A stretch of 13,948 nucleotides of DNA from an uncultured Propionibacteriaceae bacterium (GTDB lineage: Bacteria > Actinomycetota > Actinomycetes > Propionibacteriales > Propionibacteriaceae), in the NCBI GenBank assembly GCA_937988865.1, contig CALKHV010000071.1, forward strand, positions 1 through 13,948, written 5' to 3'. Below, one piece after another: positions 13,339 to 13,948 of this stretch. How positions within the stretch are numbered: position 1 is the stretch's first letter; the number at the start of each line of letters is the position of its first letter. A program made the position numbers and the translations under genes. The notes under the pieces were generated by a model. It made no database searches. It worked only from the letters and a program-made list of their open reading frames with translations, and was not told where the DNA came from.

Positions 13339-13538
13339 CCTGGGGACGGCCGGACGCGCGGACGCTCGGGCCCGCCCGATGACCTCAACCGCGGGCACGA
13401 CAGACGACGCTGACAGCCGTAGCTTGTCGTTGACGCCGAACAGCCGACCACGCCGCCCGCAGTCGCCCGCCTCTACAAGCGCCCGCAGCGGCAGATTTGG
13501 CACGTATTGGGCACGGAGGTGTCCGGCCGGGGCAGCAA
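13339..13538. other. Non-coding flank between the ClC gene and the tRNA end
   Basis: No gene is supported in these 200 bp. Near its right end are two related octamers, TTGGCACG (13497-13504) and TGGGCACG (13508-13515), spaced 11 bp apart. They resemble arm-type sites of a tyrosine integrase, although the family is not established here. Confidence 0.4.
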
Positions 13539-13569
13539 GAAACCCCCTGCCCTAGTGGGAGGGGGTTTC
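13539..13569 (-). terminator. Strong hairpin terminator following the tRNA 3' end
   Basis: GAAACCCCCT pairs perfectly with AGGGGGTTTC over 10 bp, and inside it CCC pairs with GGG around TAGT. On the minus strand the stem is followed by TTTCTTGC, a weak T-run. It lies 3 bp beyond the CCA end of the tRNA fragment, where the terminator of the original tRNA gene is expected. Confidence 0.75.
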
Positions 13570-13572
13570 AGG

Positions 13573-13600
13573 TGGTGGGCCTAACTGGACTTGAATCAGT
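13573..13600 (-). other. 3' end of a tRNA gene (best match tRNA-Ile), displaced att fragment
   Basis: On the minus strand this reads ACTGATTCAAGTCCAGT, then TAGGCCC, A and CCA. That is a T-arm with a canonical loop TTCAAGT, the 3' half of an acceptor stem, the discriminator base and an encoded CCA. The acceptor half would pair with GGGCCTA, which is the start of many bacterial tRNA-Ile(GAU) genes. The rest of the tRNA is missing to the right, and the last T-stem pair is broken (A instead of G), so this is a fragment. The identity core is likely 13573-13595. Such a piece beside an integrase gene marks an integration junction. The tRNA-Ile name is from memory of consensus sequences. Confidence 0.7.
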
Positions 13601-13685
13601 GAATGGACTGTTCGTGACCACCGCGGACGGTGCATGCCCGACCGGGCTCAACCCCTCTCACTAGGGTGAATGATGGGTTTCGTGA

Positions 13686-13691
13686 TAATCT
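13686..13691 (+). promoter_or_regulatory. -10 box for the integrase gene
   Basis: TAATCT fits TAnnnT and lies 7 nt before GTG 13699, again suggesting a leaderless transcript. No ribosome site is seen before that GTG. Confidence 0.45.
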
Positions 13692-13698
13692 CGGTGCC

Positions 13699-13948
13699 GT
13701 GACGAAGCGGGCCGAGAAGGGCGATTCAGGCGACGAAGTTACCCCAAAGTTACCCCGCTTCAACGCATCCAGGGAAGGTGACTCGGAGACGGCCACGTGG
13801 CAGCGCGGCCCCAAAGCGGGGGCCTCGTACCGAAGCTTCGGCACAGTGGCTCCAACCCGCGGGAGATGGAAGGCATTCTATGTCGGCCCTGATCGACGCC
13901 GTCACACCGCTGGAGTGACCTTCAGCAACCAGGTGCGAGCACAAGGCT
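13699..13948 (+). CDS. Phage-type tyrosine integrase, N-terminal part, cut by window edge
   Basis: The frame is open from GTG 13699 to the edge of the window (83 residues). After a polar leader of about 44 residues comes RSFGTVAPTRGRWKAFYVGP and DRRRHTAGVTF. This is the AP2-like DNA-binding domain that starts many actinobacterial and mycobacteriophage-type tyrosine integrases (FGSVRxLPSGRYxARYxGPD then R-H-x-A-x-x-TF in relatives). The catalytic domain lies outside the window and cannot be checked. It sits about 100 bp from a tRNA 3' fragment, the expected place for an integrase, and its first codons contain the GTTACCCC direct repeat. The protein would cut and join the element at that tRNA. 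The start could also be further in. Confidence 0.7.
   Translation, partial: MTKRAEKGDSGDEVTPKLPRFNASREGDSETATWQRGPKAGASYRSFGTVAPTRGRWKAFYVGPDRRRHTAGVTFSNQVRAQG
13738..13756 (+). repeat. GTTACCCC direct repeat, candidate integrase arm sites
   Basis: GTTACCCC occurs at 13738-13745 and 13749-13756, separated by AAA, a period of 11 bp. Closely spaced direct repeats on one side of an att core are typical of arm-type integrase sites. Here they lie within the first codons of the integrase frame. Confidence 0.5.

Noticed and set aside
12235..13503. 422-residue minus-strand frame over the ClC gene
   Set aside because: It is a low-complexity antisense shadow of a membrane protein gene, with no motif.
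1..13948. CRISPR array, rRNA genes or complete tRNA genes
   Set aside because: No regularly spaced repeats, no rRNA-like sequence and no complete cloverleaf were seen; only a tRNA 3' fragment at 13573-13600.

Overview
The window is high-GC DNA from an actinobacterium. A Propionibacteriaceae-like host is plausible, but only from general protein style (DUF222/13E12-type HNH nuclease end, DUF4386 and DUF4380 proteins, leaderless TAnnnT-start promoters); no rRNA or full tRNA is present to prove it. Most of it reads as ordinary chromosome with several decayed accessory genes. The extreme right end is the start of an integrated element.

Layout. 1-368: C-terminal end of an HNH endonuclease. 384-2348: a divergent carbohydrate pair, a sugar phosphate isomerase/epimerase-like TIM barrel (minus) and a DUF4380 aldose-epimerase-like protein (plus). 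2349-3726: a cluster of broken defence/stress genes. It holds a mazE-like antitoxin stump, a mazF toxin with a frameshift and a nonsense codon, a 65-bp relic of a tetR gene, then an intact mntA nucleotidyltransferase antitoxin followed by a hepT HEPN toxin with a one-base deletion. 3939-5261: two consecutive lipoproteins, the second with a cyclophilin-like domain. 5347-6680: a divergent tetR/DUF4386 pair whose intergenic region and both gene starts appear to have been deleted. 6920-7585: an unknown two-TM protein. 8066-9112: a compact run of a small lipoprotein and two small membrane proteins of unknown function. 9365-11933: an overlapping operon of a polytopic membrane protein, a membrane sensor histidine kinase and a NarL/LuxR response regulator. 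12028-13338: a ClC-family chloride channel/transporter. 13539-13948: a strong terminator, the 3' end of a tRNA (best match by eye tRNA-Ile) on the minus strand, and the 5' part of a tyrosine-type phage integrase.

How it fits together. The two-component operon is translationally coupled throughout (overlaps of 4 and 55 nt) and sits just before the ClC gene, with an 11-bp tandem repeat between them that could be a regulator site. The right end is best read as an att junction: an element integrated into a tRNA gene has left the displaced tRNA 3' end and its terminator on the chromosome side, with the integrase immediately inside. The strongest oddities are the mirror-image truncation of tetR and DUF4386, the toxin-specific mutations in two neighbouring toxin-antitoxin modules, and the near-identical tetR relic. 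I found no clear novel multi-gene system. The least explained intact units are the 8066-9112 cluster and the divergent two-component operon.
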